NCBI GenBank assembly: GCA_023229575.1
Contig: JALNYZ010000017.1
Coordinates: forward strand, 1 to 64,000
Direction of reading: 5' to 3'
Length of the DNA: 64,000 nt
Source of the DNA: Prolixibacteraceae bacterium
Lineage (GTDB): Bacteria; Bacteroidota; Bacteroidia; Bacteroidales; Prolixibacteraceae
Shown here: piece after piece, positions 17,449 to 26,605 of the stretch
Position numbering within the stretch: position 1 is the first letter of the stretch
Layout: each line of letters begins with the position of its first letter
Made by a program: the position numbers and the translations under genes
The notes under the pieces: model-generated
Databases searched by the model: none
Seen by the model: the letters and a program-made list of their open reading frames with translations, nothing else
What the model was told of the DNA's origin: nothing

Positions 17449-18819
17449 ATGATGGAAAATAACAAAAACAATTCGAGAAGAACTTTCCTCAGGACTGCGG
17501 CAACCGGCACAGTTCTGGCTGCTGTGAGCCCGGCTGCGCTTGCAGGTGAACAGGTCAAAAAGCCGGTGATTATTCCGTCCGGTGCAAAAGGGGCAAACGA
17601 CCGTATCCGTGTGGCAGTGCTTGGTGTTAATGGCCGTGGCCAATCACACATTGCCGAAATCATGGGGCTTGCAGAAAAGGCCAATGTGGAAGTTGCCGTT
17701 TTGAGTGACCCGGATATGGACATTCTGCAGCAACGGGCCAATGAGTTTGAAAAGAAATACGGCAAAAAGGTGATGATTGAACAGGACTTCAGGAGAACTT
17801 ATGAAGACAAAACCATTGACGCCGTAACGCTTGCTTCGCCAAACCACTGGCATGCACTGCAAACCATCTGGGCTTGTCAGGCCGGAAAAGATGTGTATGT
17901 TGAAAAACCGGCCACTCACAACATTTACGAAGGCAAAAAGATGATTGAAGCTGCCTACAAATACAACCGCATCGTTCAGCATGGGGTTCAATTGCGCAGT
18001 TCGGTTTCCATTCGCGAAGCTGTAAAACATCTGGAAGAAGGAGTGATCGGACGTGTTTACATGTCGCGTGGGTTGGTTTACCGCTGGCGTCCCGATATCG
18101 GCAACAAAGGCATTTCGCAAACGCCTCCCGGATTGAATTACGATTTATGGTGCGGACCGGCACCGATGCGCCCGTTCAGCAAAAATCTGGTCCATTACAA
18201 CTGGCACTGGCACTGGAATTACGGAAACGGCGACGTGGGCAACCAGGGAATTCATCAGACCGACCTTTGTATGTGGGGCCTTGGCGTAAACAGCCTGCCA
18301 GAAAGGATTACTTCGATGGGCGGCAAGTTCCTTTGGGACGATTGCAAGGAAGTTCCTGAAATCCAGACTTCGATTTACCACTATCCGAAACAAAAGAAAA
18401 TCATCCAGTTCGAAGTGCGTAACTGGTGCACCAACCTGGAAGATGGCGCCGGAGTGGGCAATATTTTCTACGGGGATAAAGGTTACATGGTCGTTAAGAA
18501 TTACGGCACATACGAAACTTATTTGGGTAAAGACCGGGAAAAAGGACCGAGCCGGACAGAAGGCGGCGAATTGACCCTGCATTTCCAGAACTGGTTTGAT
18601 GCCATTCGTGCCCGCGACATGAGCATTCAGAACGGGCCTGTTCAGACTGGTCATTTATCTTCATCGCTGGCCCATTTGGGCAATATCTCCTATCGTTTGG
18701 GCCGCCAGCTCGAATTCGACCCTGTAGCAGAGCGTTTCATTGGTGACGGCGAAAACGAAGCTAATTCAATGCTTACCCGCGATTACCGGGCACCCTATAT
18801 TTTACCCGAAATTGTGTAG
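17449..18819 (+). CDS. Exported Gfo/Idh/MocA-family oxidoreductase
   Basis: A 456-residue NAD(P)-dependent sugar oxidoreductase-fold protein with a twin-arginine-like leader (NSRRTFLRTAATG...). The Rossmann domain starts VAVLGVNGRGQSH. The family motif EKPATHN is present near residue 151, followed by the C-terminal alpha/beta domain with WHWHWNYGNGDVGNQGIHQTD. Cofactor-loaded export through Tat is typical of this subgroup, which includes GH109-type NAD-dependent glycosidases and sugar 3-dehydrogenases. The short gaps on both sides (25 bp) indicate co-transcription with carbohydrate enzymes. The actual reaction is unknown. A related copy occurs at 46487. Confidence 0.9.
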   Translation: MMENNKNNSRRTFLRTAATGTVLAAVSPAALAGEQVKKPVIIPSGAKGANDRIRVAVLGVNGRGQSHIAEIMGLAEKANVEVAVLSDPDMDILQQRANEFEKKYGKKVMIEQDFRRTYEDKTIDAVTLASPNHWHALQTIWACQAGKDVYVEKPATHNIYEGKKMIEAAYKYNRIVQHGVQLRSSVSIREAVKHLEEGVIGRVYMSRGLVYRWRPDIGNKGISQTPPGLNYDLWCGPAPMRPFSKNLVHYNWHWHWNYGNGDVGNQGIHQTDLCMWGLGVNSLPERITSMGGKFLWDDCKEVPEIQTSIYHYPKQKKIIQFEVRNWCTNLEDGAGVGNIFYGDKGYMVVKNYGTYETYLGKDREKGPSRTEGGELTLHFQNWFDAIRARDMSIQNGPVQTGHLSSSLAHLGNISYRLGRQLEFDPVAERFIGDGENEANSMLTRDYRAPYILPEIV

Positions 18820-18844
18820 TGGACTAAAACGAGAAATAATAACC

Positions 18845-20275
18845 ATGAATGATATCCGTCTTTTTATTATCCTCCTGCTCGCCGGCATTGTCCTTTCCTG
18901 TAGTATGGAATCCAATCCACCACTTAGCCTGCACCCCGAAAACCCGCACTATTTTCTGTTTCGGGGAAAGCCAGCAATTTTAATTGGTTCAACAGAGTCT
19001 TATATGGCTGTCGTAAGTAAGGATTTCAATTATATTGCGTACCTCAATGAAATTGCATCATCAGGACTTAATGTTACACGCACATTTTCAGGAGTTTTAG
19101 TTGGGCCCAGTGGGTTGAATCCTAAAATTGGCACGTTTACCATTGCTCCTGAACGATATTTGTGCCCTTGGTCAAGGAGTTCTGTACCTGGTTATCCAAA
19201 CGGAGGAAACAAATTCGATCTCACCAAATGGGACGAAGCCTATTTTTCAAGATTGAAAGATTTCGTTACTGAAGCCGGGAAACGAAATATTGTGGTTGAG
19301 CTTGACCTGTTTTCAAATTATTATGATACCGTTCACTGGAAATTATCCCCGTTGTACTTTGCCAATAATATCAACATTAATGACAAGACCAAGAAATATA
19401 AGGAAATATTGTCTCTCAGCCATCCTGAAATACTCGAGGTTCAGGAAAAAATGGTAAGAAAGATAATTTCCGAACTCAAAAACTTTGATAACCTGTACTA
19501 TGAAATTTGCAATGAGCCTTATTATAATTATAAAAAGCCACCCGTTGATTGGGAAAAATATATGACCGCCGTCGTGGTAGATGCTGAAAAGGATTTTGTC
19601 CATAAACATTTGATTTCTAATAACATCGCAAACAATTTTTTAAAGCTTGAAAATTCACGTGAAAATGTTTCTATTTATAATTTTCATTATGCACGTCCTC
19701 CGGTGGCAGTGACCATGAACTACCAACTCAACAAGGTAATCGGTGATAATGAAACGGGTTTCGATGGCCGCGAAGATGAACCCTACCGAAACGAAGCGTG
19801 GAATTTCATTCTGGCCGGGGGTGGAATATTTAACCACCTTGATTATTCCTTCACCGCAGGGAATGAAGACGGTACTTTTATCATTACTAAAGGTATCCCT
19901 GGCGGAGGAGGTAAAAGCTTGAGACACCAGTTCCGCATTTTGGTGGATTTTATGAAGGGTATAGACTATATCAATATGGTACCCGATACCAGCTTTATCA
20001 GGATATTGAAACCGGAAAATTCAACTGTTCATGCATTGGTTGGAAAGGATGAAACTTATGCAGCTTACATTAACAATTCTGCAGATCAAAAGGACATGAC
20101 AATCTCAGAAATTGAAGTTGACTTGCCCGTGGGATCATACGAGGTGATTTGGCTCAATACAAAAACTGAAGCCAAAGAAATCTCGAAACTGGACAAACAT
20201 CCGGGCGGTAAACTCCGACTTGTTTCACCAGAGTATTCGCGGGATATCGCCTTGAAAATTACTGCTTTAAAATAA
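18845..20275 (+). CDS. Lipoprotein glycoside hydrolase, clan GH-A-like
   Basis: A 476-residue predicted lipoprotein (lipobox IVLSC) with a TIM-barrel glycosidase domain. HPENPHYFLFRGKPAILIGS at the start is typical of cellulase-like/DUF4038-type enzymes. ICNEPYY contains Glu224, the likely acid/base after strand 4; Glu303 in GDNETGFDG fits the strand-7 nucleophile. A small C-terminal beta-domain (about 390-475) resembles collagen-binding-like tails. The frame extends back to 18740 inside the previous gene, but ATG 18845 gives a proper lipoprotein signal. The exact family and the linkage cut cannot be named. Confidence 0.8.
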   Translation: MNDIRLFIILLLAGIVLSCSMESNPPLSLHPENPHYFLFRGKPAILIGSTESYMAVVSKDFNYIAYLNEIASSGLNVTRTFSGVLVGPSGLNPKIGTFTIAPERYLCPWSRSSVPGYPNGGNKFDLTKWDEAYFSRLKDFVTEAGKRNIVVELDLFSNYYDTVHWKLSPLYFANNININDKTKKYKEILSLSHPEILEVQEKMVRKIISELKNFDNLYYEICNEPYYNYKKPPVDWEKYMTAVVVDAEKDFVHKHLISNNIANNFLKLENSRENVSIYNFHYARPPVAVTMNYQLNKVIGDNETGFDGREDEPYRNEAWNFILAGGGIFNHLDYSFTAGNEDGTFIITKGIPGGGGKSLRHQFRILVDFMKGIDYINMVPDTSFIRILKPENSTVHALVGKDETYAAYINNSADQKDMTISEIEVDLPVGSYEVIWLNTKTEAKEISKLDKHPGGKLRLVSPEYSRDIALKITALK

Positions 20276-20285
20276 AAATAGAATA

Positions 20286-21581
20286 ATGAAAAATCTGTTT
20301 ACTGTTTTATTCCTGTTAGGGTTTGCACTGACAGTCGGTGCTCAAACCAAATCAATCAATAAGTCTCCGGCATTAACAGAGGGTACACCGGAAAGTGTAG
20401 GAATGTCGTCCGAAAGATTGGCACGGATTGAAACAATGTGCTCAACCGCCGTTGAGGACGGGAACCTTCCCGGCATTGTTGCCCTTGTGGCGCGAAATGG
20501 CAAAATTGTTTATTACAAAGCTTTCGGGAAGTCAGACAACCAGAGTGGCCGGGATTTAAAACGGGACGATATTTTCCGGATCGCTTCACAAACCAAAGCC
20601 ATTACTTCAACCGCGGTGATGATGCTTTGGGAAGAGGGAAAGTTTCGCCTTGATGATCCTATTTCAAAATACATTCCTGAGTTCAAGAACCCCCAGATTT
20701 TGGAGACTTTTAATTCCAGCGATACCAGTTACACTACCAAACCGGCAACAGGTGAGATTACGATCCGTCAATTGCTGAACCACACTTCGGGGCTTGGATA
20801 CGGGATTATCGGCAGCGATGAAAGAATACGGATGATCTATCAGAAAGCAGGGATAGTTGATGCATTTAGTTCAGAAAATGTGACAATCGGTGAAAATATT
20901 AAACAACTCGCAAAACTACCTTTACTGTTTAACCCGGGCGAGAAATACAGCTATTGTGAGGGGCTTGATGTGCTGGGTTATTTCATTGAAATCGTATCGG
21001 GTATGCCGTTCGATACCTTCTTAAGGACACGCATTTTCGAACCACTCGGGATGAACGATACCTGGTTTTACCTGCCTGAAGGCAAAGCGCCGCGTTTGGT
21101 TTCGGTACAGAAACCGGAGAATGGGATGTGGGTCAGGTATCCGGTCACATTTTACGATCCCGGCTACCCTGTTAAAGGAGCCAGGAAGTTTTTCGCCGGG
21201 GGTGCAGGTCTTTCAAGTACTGCCAAAGATTATGCGACATTTTTACAAATGTACCTCAATGGTGGTGAATTAAATGGCAAACGGATATTGAGCCGGACTA
21301 CCGTACAATTTATGATGGGTAACCAGAACAGTGCAATCTGGGGAGATATCTCCAATAATTACTACGCTTTGGCATTTAGTGTCATCACCGCAAAGGGACA
21401 GAATAAAGGAGGTCAAGGCAGCGAAGGCACATTTGGCTGGGGCGGGTACTTCAATACCCAATACTTTGCTGATCCGAAAGAGAAAATTATTGGAATTTTG
21501 ATGAAGCAGACACAGGGAACCAAGAACGATGATACAGGGTGGAAGTTCCGACAATTGGTCGGACAGGCATTGGACGATTGA
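20286..21581 (+). CDS. Beta-lactamase-fold serine hydrolase (class C / esterase type)
   Basis: A 431-residue exported protein (signal ...LGFALTVGAQ) of the beta-lactamase superfamily. The SxxK motif is Ser101-Gln-Thr-Lys104 (IASQTKAIT). The second motif is Tyr221-Ser-Tyr instead of the usual Tyr-x-Asn, and GWGGYFNT occupies the third-motif position. Such proteins in glycan loci are more often esterases or peptidase-like than true beta-lactamases. The 10-bp gap to the previous gene supports operon membership. A deacylation role on the glycan is only inferred. Confidence 0.88.
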   Translation: MKNLFTVLFLLGFALTVGAQTKSINKSPALTEGTPESVGMSSERLARIETMCSTAVEDGNLPGIVALVARNGKIVYYKAFGKSDNQSGRDLKRDDIFRIASQTKAITSTAVMMLWEEGKFRLDDPISKYIPEFKNPQILETFNSSDTSYTTKPATGEITIRQLLNHTSGLGYGIIGSDERIRMIYQKAGIVDAFSSENVTIGENIKQLAKLPLLFNPGEKYSYCEGLDVLGYFIEIVSGMPFDTFLRTRIFEPLGMNDTWFYLPEGKAPRLVSVQKPENGMWVRYPVTFYDPGYPVKGARKFFAGGAGLSSTAKDYATFLQMYLNGGELNGKRILSRTTVQFMMGNQNSAIWGDISNNYYALAFSVITAKGQNKGGQGSEGTFGWGGYFNTQYFADPKEKIIGILMKQTQGTKNDDTGWKFRQLVGQALDD

Positions 21582-21606
21582 ATTATAAATAATAACAGAA
21601 ATCAAA

Positions 21607-23115
21607 ATGAATAAAAAAACAGTACTGATTATTTTAGTGGCGACCGGTTGGTATTTAAGCAGCTTTGCGCAAAGCAAATCCTTTAATGTAATGGATTTCG
21701 GCGCGGTGAATGATGGGGCTACCATTTGTACTGAAGCTATTAACAAAGCAATAACTGCTTGTTCTGAAAATGGAGGTGGAACTGTTATTGTTCCGGCTGG
21801 CAAGTTTAAAAGCGGTACATTCCGAATGAAAGACAATGTAGAATTACATCTTGAAATCGGATCAACATTGCTTGCCAGTCCAAAACACGAGGATTTTCCA
21901 AGGCTACCTCAACCTGAATACCGCTCTTATGTGGACAGGGGAGGATGGTATGCCCTCATCTATGCCGAAGGCGCTTCAAACATTGCCATAACCGGTTTGG
22001 GCACAATAGACGGGAATGGGGCCCGGCACCAGCCTGTAAAGGGATTGCCAGGCGGCGATGTGGACGGACGCCCCCGCAATATCTTGTTTATCTCCTGTAA
22101 GCGGGTCCGTGTGGAAGGAATTAAAATGCTTAACTCGGGTATGTGGAACCAGCATTACCTCAATTGCGAAGATGTCGTTGTAGATCGGGTGGAAGTCTTT
22201 AACCACTCGAACAGGAACAACGATGCTGTGGATATTGACGGTTGCCGACGGGTTACAATTTCGAATTCGATCTTCGATACCGATGATGATGGCATTACAT
22301 TGAAAAGTACCGGGCCGGCAGTTACCGAAGATGTGGTAATTTCCAATTGTGTGGTATCCAGTTTTTGCAACGCCATCAAGGCAGGCACTGAGTCAACAGG
22401 TGGTTTCAGAAATATCAGCATCAGTAATTGTGTGGTAAAGCCAAGTAGGAGTACGTCAGATCCGGTATTCAAGACTTCCCGAAAAGGAATTACGGGTATT
22501 TCGCTTGAAATTGTTGACGGCGGCACAATGGAAGGGATAACGATCAGTAATATCACGATTGAAGGAACCCAATGCCCGCTCTATATCCGTCTTGCAAACC
22601 GTGCAAGGAAACATACTGTAAATGCGCCGGAGCCACCGGTCGGCAGGATGCGAAACATTGCAATCAGCAATGTGGTAGCATACAATACTGATAATTTCTC
22701 CAATTCAATTACTGCGATTCCCGGCCATTATATCGAAAATGTAACCATTGACAATGTACAATTTTTCAATATTGGAGGAGTACAAAACGGCGACTACATT
22801 GCCAATCATTTGGAAGTAAAGGAAGATGAAAAGGGATATCCGCAGCCAACCGTCTGGGGCAACCTGCCTTCTTCTTCATTCTTTATACGGCACGTAAAAA
22901 ACATAGCAATAAACAACCTGATGTTTGGCAGTAATGAAGCTGATCCGCGCATCCCGGTCATTGCCGTGGATGTTAAAAACCTGAGGATAGGAAAAGCATC
23001 CTATACGGGTTCTTCATCTCCTGAATCTTTTGTCTTACTGGATCGCGTTGAAGGATATGACATAGAAAAGCCACTGGGTTGGGGAAAAAAAGAGTTGATC
23101 AGAAAAATAAAGTAA
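21607..23115 (+). CDS. GH28-family polygalacturonase-like enzyme
   Basis: A 502-residue exported right-handed beta-helix glycosidase (signal ...WYLSSFAQ). The helix opens with VMDFGAVNDGATICTEAINK. The catalytic face carries NNDAVDIDGC (NTD position) and DTDDDGITLKS (DD position). The later motifs are atypical: NAIKAGTES lies where GHG is expected and IRLANRARK replaces RIK. This pattern recurs in the second GH28 at 26595 and suggests a subfamily with changed specificity, such as rhamnogalacturonan or modified galacturonan. GH28 assignment is good; activity on plain polygalacturonate is doubtful. Confidence 0.9.
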   Translation: MNKKTVLIILVATGWYLSSFAQSKSFNVMDFGAVNDGATICTEAINKAITACSENGGGTVIVPAGKFKSGTFRMKDNVELHLEIGSTLLASPKHEDFPRLPQPEYRSYVDRGGWYALIYAEGASNIAITGLGTIDGNGARHQPVKGLPGGDVDGRPRNILFISCKRVRVEGIKMLNSGMWNQHYLNCEDVVVDRVEVFNHSNRNNDAVDIDGCRRVTISNSIFDTDDDGITLKSTGPAVTEDVVISNCVVSSFCNAIKAGTESTGGFRNISISNCVVKPSRSTSDPVFKTSRKGITGISLEIVDGGTMEGITISNITIEGTQCPLYIRLANRARKHTVNAPEPPVGRMRNIAISNVVAYNTDNFSNSITAIPGHYIENVTIDNVQFFNIGGVQNGDYIANHLEVKEDEKGYPQPTVWGNLPSSSFFIRHVKNIAINNLMFGSNEADPRIPVIAVDVKNLRIGKASYTGSSSPESFVLLDRVEGYDIEKPLGWGKKELIRKIK

Positions 23116-23249
23116 GCACAGTTAATCTAAAACATTGTTTTCAGGGCATCAATTTCCCTGCTGAAGAAATAAAATAGTATGAAAACTCAGAACCCGGAGA
23201 CATTTTTCCTAAAGATTAATAAAGGTTGATATTTAAAATATCCATAACA

Positions 23250-25340
23250 ATGAAAAACAACCGAAGAGAGTTTTTAAAACTGACCAGCCTTACGGGGATT
23301 GGATTTGCTGGTGCCGGTATTCTTCCAACCTATGGCAACAAAAGGGTATCGCTGCCTTCCTTAGCTTTAGAACCTGGCAATACTTCCCTCCTCGTACCGT
23401 TGAACCGTTTTCCCCGCATGGTCCACGAGTATTTTGTTGAACGTGTGCGACAGGTTGAACGAACTGCCGATAACCAACGTTCCGCCCTGCGTACCAGAAG
23501 CGATGCAGAAAATTATGTACGTGAGGTGCGGACAAAGATTCAACGGTGTTTTGGCCCATGGCCGGAAAAGACACCCTTGAATGCCCGTGTTACCGGGATA
23601 CTTGAGCGTGATACCTACAACATTGAAAAAGTAATTTTCGAGAGCCGGCCGGGTTTTCCGGTTACAGCAAACCTCTATGTCCCCAAAGGACGAAAAATTC
23701 CACTGCCTGGCATTGTTGGCACCTGCGGCCATTACGATAATGGTAAAGCTTGTTCTGCGTATCAATCTTTTGCCCAGGGTCTTGCAAAAAAGGGTTACGT
23801 AGTATTGCTCTTTGATCCTATGGGTCAGGGCGAAAGGCTCCAATATCTCAACAGTGAATTTAAACCGCGTCATGGAATTAGTGTAATGGAGCATCTCTAT
23901 ACAGGTAACCAGATGGTTCTCACAGGTGAGTCTTTAAGTACTTGGTTCGCATGGGATGGGATTCGTGCACTGGACTACCTGCTTACAAGACCTGAAGTAG
24001 ACCCGAAGTATCTTGGGGTAACGGGAAACTCTGGCGGAGGTACACAAGCCACATGGTTGTGCGGAGTTGAACCTCGTCTCACTATGGCTGCTCCCAGTTG
24101 TTTTGTGACGACTTTCCTTCACAACCTGGAAAACGAACTCCCTGCCGACAATGAGCAGTACCCGCCGCATGCACTTGTTCTGGGGCTCGACCACTCGGAC
24201 TTTATAGCGGCAATGGCGCCTAAACCGGTAATCCTGCTGGGCCAGGAGAAGGATTTCTTTGATGCCAGGGGATTGGAGGAATCCATTGCCAGGTTAAAGC
24301 ATCTCTATCGGTTGCTTGGGGCAGAACAAAACTTCCAGACTTTTGTTGGCCCCGATTACCATGGTTATTCGCAGTTAAATCGTGAGGCAATGTATGGCTG
24401 TTTCAACAAGGTAACGAAAATTTCGGATACGAATGCAGAACCTTCTTTAGTTTTGGAAAAGGAAGAAACTCTTTGGTGCACACCGCGTGGTCAGGTTGGT
24501 GAATCCGGCTCGCGTAATGTTTTCTCCTTCACCAGTCAGCTCTCAGGTTCACTTAAAAATAAACGCGGCAACCTTAATGGCGATGCGTTAAAACGGGCTG
24601 TTATTGATGTTTTAAAACTCCCAAAATACACAGGGGTCCCTGACTTTCGCATTTTACGCCCTATGCCAAACCGTCTTTATCCAAAGAAATTTGCAGGCAT
24701 TTATTTGGTAGAAACTGAGGCTAAAATCACGATCCCGGTTTATCGGTTGGATGATAACGAACTTGTTTCCCGTCCACCAACAGGTTTAAAGCGGGCGCTG
24801 CTGTATATTTCGCATCAGTCGGCAGACGATGAATTACGTCAGGAACCATTGCTGGCAGAGCTAATCCACAACGAGCCAAATTCTGCTGTTTTTGCGTTCG
24901 ATGTACGGGGCATCGGTGAATCTCAGCCCAATACCTGCAATAACGACTTTCTGAAGCCTTATGGTAGCGACTATTTCTATGCGGAGCACAGCATCATGCT
25001 TGATTATCCCTATGTAGGGCAAAAAACCTATGATGTGCTTCGTGTCATCAGTTTGCTAAAGTCATACGGTCACACGGAAATTCACCTGGTTGGAAAGGGC
25101 TGGGGGGCAATTCCAGCGACGTTTGCTGCACTGTTATCAGATACTGTGTCACAAATCACCCTGAAGAATGCGCTTACCTGTTATAGTGATATAGCTGAAC
25201 ATGAGGAATATAACTGGCCATTGGCATCGTTATTGCCTGGAGTGTTGAAAACCTTCGATCTGCCCGATTGTTACCGTGCCCTTGCATCGAAAAGCCTGCG
25301 CCAGATAGAACCATGGAACGCGAATGCCGGTAAGGTATAA
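23250..25340 (+). CDS. Two-domain exported alpha/beta-hydrolase (acetyl-xylan/pectin-esterase-like)
   Basis: A 696-residue protein with a Tat-like leader (NNRREFLKLTSLTG). The first alpha/beta-hydrolase domain (about 60-400) has Ser261 in GNSGGG, an acid candidate in LGQEKDFFDARG and a His in DYHGYSQLNREAM. The second domain (about 440-690) keeps the fold (FDVRGIGES, TYDVLRVISLLKSYG), but its nucleophile position reads GKGWG, with Gly617 instead of Ser. It resembles the enzyme at 35304 and, from general knowledge, the group containing pectin methylesterases such as BT1017 (CE19). Start 23250 is preferred over 23226 because it begins the twin-arginine leader. The stop overlaps the next ATG. 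Confidence 0.85.
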   Translation: MKNNRREFLKLTSLTGIGFAGAGILPTYGNKRVSLPSLALEPGNTSLLVPLNRFPRMVHEYFVERVRQVERTADNQRSALRTRSDAENYVREVRTKIQRCFGPWPEKTPLNARVTGILERDTYNIEKVIFESRPGFPVTANLYVPKGRKIPLPGIVGTCGHYDNGKACSAYQSFAQGLAKKGYVVLLFDPMGQGERLQYLNSEFKPRHGISVMEHLYTGNQMVLTGESLSTWFAWDGIRALDYLLTRPEVDPKYLGVTGNSGGGTQATWLCGVEPRLTMAAPSCFVTTFLHNLENELPADNEQYPPHALVLGLDHSDFIAAMAPKPVILLGQEKDFFDARGLEESIARLKHLYRLLGAEQNFQTFVGPDYHGYSQLNREAMYGCFNKVTKISDTNAEPSLVLEKEETLWCTPRGQVGESGSRNVFSFTSQLSGSLKNKRGNLNGDALKRAVIDVLKLPKYTGVPDFRILRPMPNRLYPKKFAGIYLVETEAKITIPVYRLDDNELVSRPPTGLKRALLYISHQSADDELRQEPLLAELIHNEPNSAVFAFDVRGIGESQPNTCNNDFLKPYGSDYFYAEHSIMLDYPYVGQKTYDVLRVISLLKSYGHTEIHLVGKGWGAIPATFAALLSDTVSQITLKNALTCYSDIAEHEEYNWPLASLLPGVLKTFDLPDCYRALASKSLRQIEPWNANAGKV

Positions 25341-25435
25341 TGTATATTAACCTTTTATTTCAAACAATAACTACAAAAAAACAGGATGTCACCAAAAAAC
25401 TAAAAAATAATACTTTTCAAAATGAAAGACGAGAA

Positions 25436-26605
25436 ATGGGATTAAAAAAGTTTGAGCGGACGATCAGGATTTTTTCAGGACAATTACTGTACTTATTGAT
25501 TTTTCTGACCATCTTCCTGCCAGACATTTGCGCGGGGCAAATTGATAAACAAAGTAAAAAATATTCGGATGAGGCTGTTCAAAAGCTAAAGTCGAATTGT
25601 GATTATGTGCACGTTGATGATCGGGAATACAGGATAATAAGCCCGGATGATGTGGCAAGAAAAAGATCTGAGATAATTCGGGCAATATGGGATACCGGTC
25701 AAATACCCGACCGCTCCAATGTACTTGTTTCCCCCAATTGTCAATCTCCTTTATCTGCAAACCCAATTGTTTCCAGGGTCGATAAAATTGAAATTCCGGT
25801 AGAAGGAGTTGATTCAATTAGCGACCTTGCCTATTTGTTTGTCCCTGTAAAAAGGAATAACCGCCTGGTGTTATTTTGTCCGGGGCATAGTTGTTTGTTA
25901 AAAGACCTCACTGAGAAACCTTCTCAGGGAATTGAGGCTACAGTCACCGGATTGTTGTCCGATGGCTTTGATGTCCTTTCGGTTTACATGCCCCATGTTT
26001 CAGAAAGCAATTGTGATCTGGACCATTGCAAAATTTTTAATACCAACCTCGGTATTAAAAACCCGAAACCAACCTCCGGGTTAAGATTGTTTCTTGAACC
26101 AACCATTGTTAGCCTGAATTACCTTCTGAAACGGAACAACTATAAAAATGTAAATATGGTCGGACTTTCAGGTGGAGGCTGGACCACAAATCTTATTGCA
26201 GCGGTTGATACGCGTATTAAACTTAGTTTTTGTGTAGCCGGTTCAATGCCAATATATTACAGGTTTGGTGCTTCGGTGGGCGACATTGAACAGTTTTTAC
26301 CGGAGCTTTACCGGGACATAGCCGGGTATCCCGACATTTATATACTCAATTCCTTTGGCAAAGGGCGCAAGCTAACTCAAATATTTAACCGGTATGACAG
26401 TTGCTGTTTCGGCGAAAAACAACATGACCCTAAACGCGATTATGAAAACGATCTGAATTCGTTTGAGAAAAACCTGAATGAAAAACTTGAATCGCTGAAA
26501 TGCAGGGATCATTACAGGCTTGTAATTGATGAACAAGCGCCATCTCACCAGATTTCAGGTTTTGCATTAGACAGCATTATTTTACCAGGCTTAAATGAAA
26601 AATAA
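25436..26605 (+). CDS. Chimeric exported esterase-like alpha/beta-hydrolase
   Basis: A 389-residue protein made of two unrelated parts. Residues 1-35 (FERTIRIFSGQLLYLLIFL) and EAVQKLK near residue 45 match the N-terminus of the TIM-barrel glycosidase at 29473, with the intervening part deleted. From about residue 55 (VHVDDREYRIISPDD) it is an alpha/beta-hydrolase with Ser245 in GLSGGGW and a likely catalytic His in APSHQIS. The lipobox cysteine of the donor has been lost (DICAG instead of GSC), so the product may be secreted or anchored by the hydrophobic segment. The frame is open from 25340, overlapping the previous stop; ATG 25436 matches the donor's start region. Ester substrate unknown. 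Confidence 0.75.
   Translation: MGLKKFERTIRIFSGQLLYLLIFLTIFLPDICAGQIDKQSKKYSDEAVQKLKSNCDYVHVDDREYRIISPDDVARKRSEIIRAIWDTGQIPDRSNVLVSPNCQSPLSANPIVSRVDKIEIPVEGVDSISDLAYLFVPVKRNNRLVLFCPGHSCLLKDLTEKPSQGIEATVTGLLSDGFDVLSVYMPHVSESNCDLDHCKIFNTNLGIKNPKPTSGLRLFLEPTIVSLNYLLKRNNYKNVNMVGLSGGGWTTNLIAAVDTRIKLSFCVAGSMPIYYRFGASVGDIEQFLPELYRDIAGYPDIYILNSFGKGRKLTQIFNRYDSCCFGEKQHDPKRDYENDLNSFEKNLNEKLESLKCRDHYRLVIDEQAPSHQISGFALDSIILPGLNEK

Noticed and set aside
16504..18654. Several minus-strand frames of 120-200 codons
   Set aside because: All lie opposite intact esterase and oxidoreductase genes and show no domain features.
25340..25435. Start at 25340 for the chimeric esterase
   Set aside because: It would add 32 polar residues before the signal sequence; ATG 25436 matches the start region of the donor gene at 29473.
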